Assembly (NCBI RefSeq): GCF_900107405.1
Contig: NZ_FNPV01000006.1
Coordinates: 186,001-250,000 of the forward strand
Length of the DNA stretch: 64,000 nucleotides
Reading direction: 5' to 3'
Source of the DNA: Tindallia californiensis
GTDB lineage: Bacteria; Bacillota; Clostridia; Peptostreptococcales; Tindalliaceae
The stretch's first letter is position 1. Each line of letters begins with the position of its first letter. The notes below the pieces were generated by a model that searched no databases, was not told where the DNA came from, and saw only the letters and a list, made by a program, of their open reading frames with translations. Positions 48,631-56,342 of this stretch are shown one piece after another. The translations under genes were made by a program, and so were the position numbers.

Positions 48631-50484
48631 TTACCCACTATATCGACTTTTCATGACTAATCCAGTTCCAGCCAGTAACAAACCGGCCAAATAGAAGAAT
48701 AAGGGGTTCCCTTCACCGGTTTGAGGCAACACCGGTACTCCTAACGGTATTTCTTCATCCAGAATAATGATTTCGGAAGGTTCCACAGGTTCTGGGGCTC
48801 CTTCAGGTATCACCCTATCCGGAATAGTGATTTCTGTTTCTGTCGCTTCTATTGCTTCCGGCGTTCCTTCTGGTATGGCAATCGGCTCTAATTCAATGAT
48901 ATCATCTGTTGTCTCGTCTGTTTCAATTATTTCTACTGGTGGTGTGGTTGTTCCACCTCCGCCACCGCCGCCGGCTGGTGTTTCTTCTTCATCAATAATA
49001 ATTTCTTCGTCTACATCTTCGTCTGTTTCACCATCTACATCTTCGTCTGTATTTTGGTCGGTGTCTTCGTCGGTATCTTCATCCGTCTCACCGTCTGTAT
49101 CTTCTTCAGTTTCGTCATCTGTGTCTTCTTTTAACTGGTTCCTAATAGTAGCAACAGCCGTCTGGCAAACAGGAGGTGCTATCACCATTGTTTGAATCCC
49201 TTCATCCTGATCGTTATCGCAATCTGGTATGATAACCATAACTCCCTGCTCAGCTTCTAACCATTCAAAAGCATCATTTTCATCAATTACTTCCATTATC
49301 TTATAAGTTCCTGCCTCAATTCCTGTCAACGTGTTGAATCCCGGCATAATGGTTTCGAAAACGTAATTTGGTTCATTAGGGTTTTCAATAACCTGACTTT
49401 CGCCGTCCACCCGGTAAAGCTCAACCGTAAAGGCATCGCCTTCATAATCTGTTATCTCATCCCCATCAGCTTTCAACATTATTTTATTAATAATTAAATC
49501 AAACAATTCCGTTCCTGGCTCTTCATCTTTAATTCTAAGATGGCTTAAGACCAACATTGAACCTGGTCCCTGAGCTTGACCTTTTCCTTGATTGTTTGAT
49601 GGGATTGAAAGTAAGATTTCTCCACCACTCTCTTCTGCTATTAATAAAACGTATGCGTTAAGCAGCGTATCATGATCAACGGTGCCGATAAAGAAATGTT
49701 GCAACTGACCATTTCCCACTGGGCTTCCACTATCTGTTTTTGTTCCGGAATCCTGGAAAGTAGCATGAATCTCTGAAGGGGTGTACCCTGTCGGAATCTG
49801 GTTTAGTACAAAATGCCATACCACTTTTTCCGTTAATCCTCCGTCAGCATCACCAATACTAATTGGATCTCCGCCACTATCCTTAGGATCTTCCGAATTA
49901 ACCCCTCGATGTGGTGCATGAAGATCTACTTGAATCGGTTCCGAAGCAGCTTCCAACTCTAACAAACCGGTTGATTGAAATACACTGGCTGCGATCCCTG
50001 GCTCTTCATCACCATTTTTTGATTGATTTTTCTCCTCCTGTTCCTTGTTCTTCTGGCCATTTTCATCCTTGTGTTCTTTTTCCTGGTTTTTCACCTCTGT
50101 TTCTGTTGCTGATTTTTCATCATTTCCTATTTCATCCTTGTTTGGAAAATGGCTTTCCATCTGAGATTCCTTTGTTTCTTCTTCCGAACTCTCACCTTCA
50201 CTTTCTGAGTTCTCATTATCATCGATAGCATCTGCGTTCTCATTGGCAGTATCACTACTCTCATTGTTAGTGTCTCCGCTCTCATTGGCAGTATCTGATG
50301 AAGGCTGATCGTTTTCTGTCCCTTCATCACTTGATTCCTGGTTGCTTTCTTGGCTATTTTCTTGGTTGCTTTCTTGCCCATTTTCATCATCTGTATCTCC
50401 AAAGGCGGCCAAGCTGCTTCCAAAGGCCAAGAGTAAGACGAGTATCAAACTTAATGTTATTTGCCACTTCTGATTTCTTCTCAT
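48631..50484 (-). CDS. LPXTG-anchored surface protein with acidic repeat regions
   Basis: 617 residues from ATG 50484; AGGAG lies eight bases upstream (a GTG at 50493 is less likely). Signal peptide about 1-30. Residues 31-165 are Asn/Glu/Ser/Asp/Lys-rich low complexity. A beta-rich domain (about 180-330; VVWHFVLNQIPTGYTPSEIH) and a SpaA-like prealbumin domain (about 340-440; FTVELYRVDG, LTGIEAGTYKIMEVIDEND) follow. Then TDE/TDG repeats, a poly-Gly stretch and the sorting signal VLPQTGEGNPLFFYLAGLLLAG plus KSR tail. The LPQTG motif predicts covalent wall attachment by a sortase, which is not in this window. Slippage-prone repeats are present in both acidic regions. Confidence 0.9.
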   Translation of the reverse strand: MRRNQKWQITLSLILVLLLAFGSSLAAFGDTDDENGQESNQENSQESNQESSDEGTENDQPSSDTANESGDTNNESSDTANENADAIDDNENSESEGESSEEETKESQMESHFPNKDEIGNDEKSATETEVKNQEKEHKDENGQKNKEQEEKNQSKNGDEEPGIAASVFQSTGLLELEAASEPIQVDLHAPHRGVNSEDPKDSGGDPISIGDADGGLTEKVVWHFVLNQIPTGYTPSEIHATFQDSGTKTDSGSPVGNGQLQHFFIGTVDHDTLLNAYVLLIAEESGGEILLSIPSNNQGKGQAQGPGSMLVLSHLRIKDEEPGTELFDLIINKIMLKADGDEITDYEGDAFTVELYRVDGESQVIENPNEPNYVFETIMPGFNTLTGIEAGTYKIMEVIDENDAFEWLEAEQGVMVIIPDCDNDQDEGIQTMVIAPPVCQTAVATIRNQLKEDTDDETEEDTDGETDEDTDEDTDQNTDEDVDGETDEDVDEEIIIDEEETPAGGGGGGGTTTPPVEIIETDETTDDIIELEPIAIPEGTPEAIEATETEITIPDRVIPEGAPEPVEPSEIIILDEEIPLGVPVLPQTGEGNPLFFYLAGLLLAGTGLVMKSRYSG

Positions 50485-50542
50485 TTTTCTCACTCCTCTT
50501 TTCTTTTGTTGGTATCTTTTGGAAAAGGAATTTCCTGATTTT

Positions 50543-50809
50543 TTACTGAATCGCTCTTGTTTTTCCTGAGACGACCTCCTTAAACGTTTTTTTCCATTGC
50601 CTTAATGTTTCATTTCTATCCTCTGTTTTCTCATGCTGTTCCAACACTGATTCCATTAGTAAAATCAGTTCCCGATGACTTCTAAAGTGGATTTTTTCTC
50701 CCGTGTCTAATCGTTGTAAGCTTCCCTGCCAGCTATAATTTTGAAGGTAACGAATATCAATGATGAACTGAACACCACCGACAATACCTTGTTTTTTCTC
50801 TTCTTTCAT
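50543..50809 (-). CDS. Small conserved protein of unknown function
   Basis: 88 residues from ATG 50809, which has GGGAGGT seven bases upstream; an in-frame ATG at 50833 lacks a ribosome site. The pattern FIIDIRYLQNYSWQGSLQRL followed by IHFRSHRELILLMESVL matches a small family seen in Clostridia (WQGxhxWxxxxxxxxFRSxxELIxLM). Function unknown. It lies 58 bp upstream of the LPXTG gene on the same strand and behind a promoter region with 11-bp phased TTACA motifs, so the two are probably one transcript. Confidence 0.65.
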   Translation of the reverse strand: MKEEKKQGIVGGVQFIIDIRYLQNYSWQGSLQRLDTGEKIHFRSHRELILLMESVLEQHEKTEDRNETLRQWKKTFKEVVSGKTRAIQ

Positions 50810-50857
50810 ACGGGAGACCTCCCTTCCGTTCATTGATTAAATTAATTGATTATTCTC

Positions 50858-50912
50858 AATATACCCTACGGCTGTTACATCGGCAGAACATCTGTGTTAC
50901 ATCGGCGTTACA
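50858..50912 (-). promoter_or_regulatory. Promoter region with 11-bp phased TTACA motifs
   Basis: A TATATT -10 box (50858-50863, minus strand). Upstream, plus-strand pentamers TTACA at 50875, GAACA at 50886, TTACA at 50897 and TTACA at 50908 are spaced exactly 11 bp apart. The 12-mer TGTTACATCGGC is repeated perfectly at 50873 and 50895. This is the layout of OmpR/PhoB-type response regulator boxes. Confidence 0.55.
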
Positions 50913-50913
50913 G

Positions 50914-50940
50914 CCAATAAGACGCTTCGCGTCTTATTGG
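50914..50940. repeat. Perfect hairpin CCAATAAGACGC-TTC-GCGTCTTATTGG
   Basis: 12-bp perfect arms and a 3-base loop, adjacent to the TTACA array. A second, imperfect copy lies at 62586-62610. No T-run follows, so it is not a typical terminator. Confidence 0.8.
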
Positions 50941-51013
50941 TTGGTTAGTTGGAAAGGAAAAGCAAAACCACAAAATAATCCACAAACTAAATGCGCATTC
51001 CATTTCCTTATCC

Positions 51014-51060
51014 AAAAAAAAAGCCGGAAAACAGATCTTAATAGATCGTTTTCCGACTTT
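51014..51060 (-). terminator. Rho-independent terminator of the chemoreceptor gene
   Basis: A long imperfect stem (AAAGTCGGAAAACGATCT / AGATCTGTTTTCCGGCTTT on the minus strand) with a run of nine T, 38 bp after the stop. Confidence 0.85.
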
Positions 51061-51097
51061 CGAAGGGTTTTTAGTTATTCACTTTTATGCTTTTTAG

Positions 51098-53146
51098 CTA
51101 AATTTTGAAATGACTAATGCTTAACTGCATTTCTTCTGCTAGTCTTGCCAGTTCTTCGCTGGCATTGGATATTTCTGTCACTGAAGCAATCTGTTCTTCC
51201 ACGGAAGCAGAGGCTTCTTCTGTACCCGCTGCATTTTGTTGAGAAATGGCTGAAAGGCTTTCCATTACACGGATAATTTCATTTTTCTTTCCATCCATTT
51301 CTCTGGCAGAACTATTAATATTACCAATCACCTCTTGCATGCTTTCAATGGCTCCTGCAATGCCGTCAAACTGCTGGGTAGTGGCTTCCAGACTGTTGGT
51401 CTGTGATTCAACGGTTTTATCCATCATTTCCATGGTTTTAACCGCACTTCCCGTTTTTTCAATCAACTCGTTGATGACGGTAACAATTTCTTCTGTAAAG
51501 GTACTGGATTGCTCTGCCAGTTTTCGGATTTCTTCAGCTACTACTGCAAAGCCTCGTCCCTGCTCACCAGCCCGAGCTGCTTCAATCGCTGCATTCAAGG
51601 CTAAGAGATTGGTTTGTTCTGCAATGCTTCGAATCATTCCACTGGCTTCTTCTATTTTTTCCGCACTTTCATTGGTGTTTTTAATGATGTCACTGACTTC
51701 ACCGGAGGCTTCCCGATTGGTATTAGCGTGTTTAACTAGTTCTCCCAGGGTTGTCATTCCCTGATCTTTTAAGCTTCGCACCTGTTCTGTCGCTTCGTTG
51801 AGCTGGCGGACGTTTTCCAGATCTTTTTCAATCAGTGTTCCCATTTCAGTAATATTGGCGACTCCTTCCTGGGTACTGCCAGCCTGATTGGTTGCTCCAT
51901 TGGCAATTTCCTCAATGGTTCTGCCTACTTCCTCTGCTGCTGAACTGGATTGCTGACTGGTAGCACTGAGTTCTTCTGATGAAGATGCCACCTGTTCCGA
52001 ATGACCGGCAATATTCGATACCATCTCTTTAATGGAAAGCCTCATGTTTTCAATAGCATGGGCCATTTCTCCAAATTCGTCTTTCATCTTCAGTAGTTTA
52101 GGATCGGTTTCTACGGTAAAGTCACCACGGCCAATGGTTGCCAGTTGTTCTTTGGTTTTGCTGATGGATGTCATAATATGTCGGGAAATGCTCAGCAGGA
52201 TAACTCCCAGGATCACAAACGCAACTATCCCGGTTGTTGCAACGGTGATGGTGTTTTGTCGAATGGCTCCGGCTACCCTTTCCATAGAAAAGCCGATATT
52301 AATGGCGCCAATATGTTGGCCATCGACAAATACAGGATAGGCGACGTCATAGACATCAACGCCTTCTGTATCAAAGAAGTACTCCGAAGTAAAGGGGTTT
52401 CCTTCCACGGCTGCCACTTGACTACCTTCATCCGTCAGCTCAATCCCAATCCGTTCATGATGAGAGTGGGCTACGGCTCTCTGATTCAGATCTATAAACA
52501 GGGCAAAAACAATGTTGTCTTCCGCCGCCAAAATCTCTACTAAATTTTGATGTCCAAATTCTTCCGTCATTTCATTGATATTATTGGCCAATACTCCCGC
52601 CTGTACAAATCCGCCCCGGGGACTTCGAACGTAGCCGTATTTATAGTAGTCATCGGTGACGGCACTTTCCCGAATCTCTTCCATCAACTCTCTTTCACTA
52701 CCAGAGGCAAAGGCTGCCGCTGGATGATCGGAAGGTGCTTGCCAGCCCAGATTGGCCGGATCGTTGGAATATAGGATCAATCCATTATTATCGTAATAGT
52801 TTAGCTCATCCACATTCATGGCGTTGGCTAAATCTGTCAGCATCTCATTGCTGATTTCGTCCTGATACAATACCACTGTATTAGAAACTTGTCGAATGGT
52901 ATTTTCAACGGTATGGGTAATGGTTTCAATTGAGGTGGTGGCCAGCTCCAGTTGTCGGGCTGCCTGAGATGCCACTTCCAATCCATCATCCCTCATTTGG
53001 TCCAGCATGCTGTCCCGGGTACCGGCAGCGGAAACCATACCAATCACCAACACAGCTATCAGCACAATGACCAGAGGTAATACGGTTAAGCGCCTGCGGA
53101 TGGAACGGGTTGCCCGATGTTCTTGAAGCTTTTGCGTTTTTTTCAT
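51098..53146 (-). CDS. Methyl-accepting chemotaxis protein
   Basis: 682 residues from ATG 53146 (AAAGGAGG seven bases upstream; an upstream ATG at 53194 has none). TM1 about 19-42, an extracellular sensor of Cache type (about 45-300, with [20 protein letters not shown] and [20 protein letters not shown]), TM2 about 302-325, HAMP (about 326-380) and the signalling domain. The hairpin tip reads [20 protein letters not shown], the universal CheA/CheW contact. Gln/Glu pairs near [15 protein letters not shown] are likely methylation sites. Ligand unknown. It has its own strong promoter and a terminator, so it is a single-gene unit. Confidence 0.95.
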   Translation of the reverse strand: MKKTQKLQEHRATRSIRRRLTVLPLVIVLIAVLVIGMVSAAGTRDSMLDQMRDDGLEVASQAARQLELATTSIETITHTVENTIRQVSNTVVLYQDEISNEMLTDLANAMNVDELNYYDNNGLILYSNDPANLGWQAPSDHPAAAFASGSERELMEEIRESAVTDDYYKYGYVRSPRGGFVQAGVLANNINEMTEEFGHQNLVEILAAEDNIVFALFIDLNQRAVAHSHHERIGIELTDEGSQVAAVEGNPFTSEYFFDTEGVDVYDVAYPVFVDGQHIGAINIGFSMERVAGAIRQNTITVATTGIVAFVILGVILLSISRHIMTSISKTKEQLATIGRGDFTVETDPKLLKMKDEFGEMAHAIENMRLSIKEMVSNIAGHSEQVASSSEELSATSQQSSSAAEEVGRTIEEIANGATNQAGSTQEGVANITEMGTLIEKDLENVRQLNEATEQVRSLKDQGMTTLGELVKHANTNREASGEVSDIIKNTNESAEKIEEASGMIRSIAEQTNLLALNAAIEAARAGEQGRGFAVVAEEIRKLAEQSSTFTEEIVTVINELIEKTGSAVKTMEMMDKTVESQTNSLEATTQQFDGIAGAIESMQEVIGNINSSAREMDGKKNEIIRVMESLSAISQQNAAGTEEASASVEEQIASVTEISNASEELARLAEEMQLSISHFKI

Positions 53147-53266
53147 CTTTTCTCCTCCTTTTTCTGCGAATATCTTATTTTTCTTTCTCATCAATCTTAT
53201 AGATGGTTTTTATGTAGGCAAACACGATTACCCATTAACCTATTTTTGAAACATCACACTTTATTT

Positions 53267-53284
53267 TGACACATTGATGTGCCA
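53267..53284. promoter_or_regulatory. Operator-like palindrome at the chemoreceptor transcription start
   Basis: TGACACATTGATGTGCCA has one mismatch between its arms and lies two bases downstream of the -10 box, a position typical of repressor sites. Confidence 0.45.
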
Positions 53285-53286
53285 CG

Positions 53287-53315
53287 ATTGTATCGATAAA
53301 AGGGCTCTATGTCAA
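53287..53315 (-). promoter_or_regulatory. Strong promoter of the chemoreceptor gene
   Basis: Perfect TTGACA, 17-bp spacer, TACAAT, leaving a leader of about 130 nt. Confidence 0.8.
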
Positions 53316-53344
53316 CCTTCCTGGCAAATGTCGAAATAATCAGA

Positions 53345-53385
53345 ACGCAAAAAAGCCGGAGTTTTTTTCCTACTCCAGCTTTTGC
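53345..53385 (-). terminator. Terminator after the yabR-like gene
   Basis: GCAAAAAAGCCGGAG / CTCCAGCTTTTGC with one mismatch and a T-rich 3' side. It ends the long housekeeping run at 53.45 kb. The rest of 53147-53452 holds only the chemoreceptor leader and promoter. Confidence 0.7.
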
Positions 53386-53452
53386 TTTTCATTATTTCCT
53401 AGTAATTGTTTACCTATTTGGGGTTTTTCGGCAAATTCCTCTTTGAGGATCC

Positions 53453-53866
53453 TTATTCCCTGCTCCCACCGCCGGTATTGCGTCGAACCTGTTTGACCCG
53501 GTTCTTATTGCCTTGCATCTTTTCTTCGCTATCTTTCATGAATTTACTAATTTTATCTTCCAGAGATTCTGTCTGACTGGTTTTGGAAGGAGAGCTCCAG
53601 TCCAACTCTGTTGGTGCTGTGCTTTTTTTCTTTTCCTGAGCCTGGCGAATGGACAGACTGATTTTTCCATCATCATTAATGGAAAGCACCTTTACTTTGA
53701 CCTTTTGTTTGTCCTTAATAAATTCGCGAATATCTTTTACATAGTCATCGGCTACCTCTGAAATGTGAACCAGCCCTGTTTTTCCTTCGCCCAAATCGAT
53801 AAACGCACCAAAATTGGTGATTCCTGCTACTGTACCTTCAATTATTTTTCCCACCTGAACCGGCAT
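53453..53866 (-). CDS. yabR: S1 RNA-binding domain protein, YabR-like
   Basis: 137 residues. The S1 domain occupies 1-75: VGKIIEGTVAGITNFGAFID, GKTGLVHISEVADDYVKDIR and VKVKVLSINDDGKISLSIRQ. The tail (76-137) is Lys/Ser/Glu-rich and disordered, as in YabR/general stress protein 13. Binds RNA, probably on the ribosome or mRNA; exact role unsettled. AGGAGG precedes the ATG. It follows divIC at 79 bp, the same order as in Bacillus. In spore formers spoIIE usually comes next; here a chemoreceptor does. Confidence 0.9.
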   Translation of the reverse strand: MPVQVGKIIEGTVAGITNFGAFIDLGEGKTGLVHISEVADDYVKDIREFIKDKQKVKVKVLSINDDGKISLSIRQAQEKKKSTAPTELDWSSPSKTSQTESLEDKISKFMKDSEEKMQGNKNRVKQVRRNTGGGSRE

Positions 53867-53945
53867 AAATTCTTTTTTCCTCCTTGTAAATTATGTAGTG
53901 AACAGCCATTTTATTTTTAATAAACTACCGTCACCGGTAGGTATT

Positions 53946-54251
53946 TTATTGGTTTTCCCGCTGTTGAATATCCACCAGTACCCACTCATCTTCCCGAACC
54001 ATTCTGAGGTTCTGGCGAGCCATGGCTTCTATGTATTCATCTTCTGTGATATGTTCCAACGTGTAGCGAAGGGCTTCAATTTCTTCTTCCAAGGATTCCA
54101 CCTGCTTTTGCGCATGATGATGTAATTCTTCCAGTTCTCTCCGTTCCTGTTCTTGGGTATACCAGGTTCGAATCGGATTGAGCGCCAGTAGAATCACCAC
54201 GATCCAAAAGATTTTTCGGCTTAAGGAAGATTTTTTTCTTCTCCGAGCCAT
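53946..54251 (-). CDS. divIC: Septum formation initiator DivIC/FtsB family
   Basis: 101 residues. A basic cytoplasmic N-terminus (ARRRKKSSLSRK), one membrane helix (about 13-31, IFWIVVILLALNPIRTW), then a coiled coil (about 33-75, ERRELEELHHHAQKQVESLE) and the typical C-terminal motif EYIEAMARQNLRMVREDEWV. Works with DivIB and FtsL in the divisome at the septum. In Bacillus it follows yabO-yabP-yabQ; here the space to rqcP is only 168 bp and contains neither yabP nor yabQ, just a perfect palindrome at 54295-54314 and a likely leader. Confidence 0.92.
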   Translation of the reverse strand: MARRRKKSSLSRKIFWIVVILLALNPIRTWYTQEQERRELEELHHHAQKQVESLEEEIEALRYTLEHITEDEYIEAMARQNLRMVREDEWVLVDIQQRENQ

Positions 54252-54294
54252 AAGAACACCCCTTGACTAATGGTGCTTTGCACCTTTAAAAAGT

Positions 54295-54314
54295 AAGCAT
54301 AAGGCCTTATGCTT
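54295..54314. repeat. 20-bp perfect palindrome in the rqcP-divIC gap
   Basis: AAGCATAAGG joined to CCTTATGCTT. It sits where yabP and yabQ are found in spore-forming relatives. Confidence 0.7.
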
Positions 54315-54419
54315 AAAGCATGATGTCATAAAATAAAAAAATCCTAGTCATTCAGCTACAGTATACCCTTTTTTCTTGCTGTTGGCAAGACTGAAGACAT
54401 TTTTTCACATAGGCGATGT

Positions 54420-54683
54420 TTAAGAATCAGCGGATGTAGGAGAAGGCGTCATCTGATAAAGGCTTTCGGCTTCTTCCTTTTTTACATGTTCTGCCACCTT
54501 CAGCACTTGTATATGTAAAGGAGGCTGACTGATGGCAATGGTTAGATGATCTCCCGGCTGAACTTCTGTGCCCGCTTTGGCATCCCGCCCATTGATGGTA
54601 ACAAGGCCTTTGTCGCAGGCTTCTTTGGCAATGGTTCTTCTTTTAATAATCCGAGCATTTTTAAGGTATTTATCCAGTCGCAT
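54420..54683 (-). CDS. rqcP: S4-domain RNA-binding protein RqcP (YabO)
   Basis: 87 residues. An S4 domain fills 1-60: MRLDKYLKNARIIKRRTIAK, CDKGLVTINGRDAK and VQPGDHLTIAI. RqcP stabilises the P-site tRNA during RqcH-driven alanine tailing of stalled chains on 60S-like 50S subunits in Bacillus. The C-terminal extension (about 70-87) is acidic and specific to this lineage. It follows hup with a terminator between them and precedes divIC. Confidence 0.9.
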   Translation of the reverse strand: MRLDKYLKNARIIKRRTIAKEACDKGLVTINGRDAKAGTEVQPGDHLTIAISQPPLHIQVLKVAEHVKKEEAESLYQMTPSPTSADS

Positions 54684-54716
54684 AATATCTCCTTATTTCA
54701 TTCCTTCTAAGTATAA

Positions 54717-54742
54717 TAAAATCAGGCCAAAGCCTGATTTTA
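54717..54742 (-). terminator. Rho-independent terminator of hup
   Basis: TAAAATCAGGC / GCCTGATTTTA, an 11-bp perfect stem with a 4-base loop and T-run. Confidence 0.85.
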
Positions 54743-54793
54743 TTATTTGATCAATGTATTGTATTTCCCATGATTTTACAGGATGTCCAGGAC

Positions 54794-55072
54794 TTATTCG
54801 TTGATTTTCTCTTTAAGTGTTTTACCTGCTTTGAAAACCGGTGCTTTTGAAGCTGGAATTTCAATCACTTGCTCTGGATCTCTTGGGTTTCTACCTTTTC
54901 TTGGTTTTCTTTCACGAACGTCGAAAGTTCCAAATCCTACTAATTGAACTTTTCCACCTTCTACCAATGTTTCCTCAACTGTTTCCATAAATGCATTCAG
55001 TGAAGCTTCTGCATCTTTTTTTGTCAGGCCGCTGAGTTCCGCCATTTTTGCAACTAATTCCGCTTTGTTCAC
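54794..55072 (-). CDS. hup: HU-family DNA-binding protein
   Basis: 92 residues from GTG 55072, chosen because AAGGAGGG lies five bases upstream; an in-frame ATG farther out would add an unrelated extension. The sequence is canonical: NKAELVAKMAELSGLTKKDA, the arm GFGTFDVRERKPRKGRNPRD and the C-terminal PVFKAGKTLKEKINE. The protein bends and compacts DNA as a dimer. In many Clostridia hup lies between mazG and yabO, as here; in Bacillus it is elsewhere. Confidence 0.97.
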   Translation of the reverse strand: MNKAELVAKMAELSGLTKKDAEASLNAFMETVEETLVEGGKVQLVGFGTFDVRERKPRKGRNPRDPEQVIEIPASKAPVFKAGKTLKEKINE

Positions 55073-55166
55073 AAAATCCCTCCTTAAAATAAGTGTTTCG
55101 AGATTAAAATAATAAATCATTTCCTCTATGTTGAAGAACAAAACCTTTATCGCTTTGCCCAGAGGT

Positions 55167-56231
55167 TCAACCTTTTTTCTCTTCGGCTTTCCGATGATCC
55201 CATATTTTTTTTACGTCTTCTATGCTGTTTGCTTTTTCGTCTCCAAAAACATGGGGATGTCGATAGACAATTTTCTGAGCGATTCCATTAATCACATCAC
55301 TCATGACAAAAGCGTTTCTTTCTTTTGCCAATTGGCTGTGAAATACGACTTGTAGCAGTAGATCCCCCAATTCCTCGCAAAGGTCTTCGTCATTGCCACC
55401 GTCAATAGCGTCTAGTACTTCCTGACTTTCTTCTACCAGATAAGGCCTTAAACTTTCATGGGTTTGTTCTTTATCCCAAGGGCATCCATCGACACCACGT
55501 AGTTTTTCCAATATGTCTAGCAGGTGGTTCATATTATAATGTATTTTTGAAAACCTGTCAACCCTTGCAATATAAATACTTGTAAGCTCATCAAAGTCTT
55601 TCAGATGATCCAGCTCATACAGTGGTATTAAGTGAACCTTTTGATTTTCCAACATTCCTGCCCTTTGTATGACCGTTATCAATTGTTCATCATGATAGTG
55701 GTTCATTAGGCTTATTTTTACCTGCGAGGCAATCATCTGATCATATACCTGGGTAATCATCACATCCATATTCGTATCTGGTGGTGTCTGTTCCAGCCGC
55801 AACCCGTCCAATAGCTGAAATCCTTCTACCGGATCATTAGGAAGCAGGGGAAACATCACATCCAGAAAACTCATCGCCGGCAGGATTTCCAATTGAACAG
55901 CCCCGTTGGATTCTCCTTTTTCGACCAGTAGGCGAACAGATTCCTCTGCTACATTGGGATGGCCGGGGACTCCGTAAAAGACATCCTTTTTTTCAGCCAT
56001 TTCCAGCAATGTCTCTGCAATGGTTTCGTAAACGGCTTCAAAAGAATCCAGACGATCATATAGGTCATCAAAACTGTCGAACTTGATTCCTTCCGCCACC
56101 AAGCTCTCTACCATTGGATGCTGATGGGTTCTTAGCCAAATACAGGGATGTTCTTTCATCTGGCGAAAGGTTCCCAAAGGAAGTTGGTCTATATGACCGG
56201 GACCAAGACCGGCAATGGTTAAGGTTGGCAT
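55167..56231 (-). CDS. mazG: MazG-family nucleotide pyrophosphohydrolase with tetrapyrrole-methylase-like domain (YabN type), short form
   Basis: 354 residues. The N-terminal domain (1-225) has the SAM-methylase fold: LTIAGLGPGHIDQLPLGTFR, VFYGVPGHPNVAEESVRLLV. The MazG domain (about 235-350) shows LLDILEKLRGVDGCPWDKEQ, the metal-binding EESQEVLDAID and EELGDLLLQVVFH, and YRHPHVFGD. It hydrolyses NTPs to NMP and PPi, a house-cleaning role. Bacillus YabN continues with a second MazG-like half; here the frame ends at HRKAEEKKG and the following bases encode nothing similar, so the protein is about 130 residues shorter. Sits between the flippase and hup genes. Confidence 0.9.
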   Translation of the reverse strand: MPTLTIAGLGPGHIDQLPLGTFRQMKEHPCIWLRTHQHPMVESLVAEGIKFDSFDDLYDRLDSFEAVYETIAETLLEMAEKKDVFYGVPGHPNVAEESVRLLVEKGESNGAVQLEILPAMSFLDVMFPLLPNDPVEGFQLLDGLRLEQTPPDTNMDVMITQVYDQMIASQVKISLMNHYHDEQLITVIQRAGMLENQKVHLIPLYELDHLKDFDELTSIYIARVDRFSKIHYNMNHLLDILEKLRGVDGCPWDKEQTHESLRPYLVEESQEVLDAIDGGNDEDLCEELGDLLLQVVFHSQLAKERNAFVMSDVINGIAQKIVYRHPHVFGDEKANSIEDVKKIWDHRKAEEKKG

Positions 56232-56342
56232 GGTAACACCTCTTTTTTTGAATTAAGTATAATGCTTAAAGGCAATGGATAATGGGTCATCGATAATGGA
56301 TACTGGATAATAAAAAGTCAAAAACGGTAAATCAAGGAAAGG

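Noticed and set aside
54252-54419. Degenerate yabP/yabQ in the rqcP-divIC gap
   Set aside because: 168 bp is too short and no frame resembles either protein.
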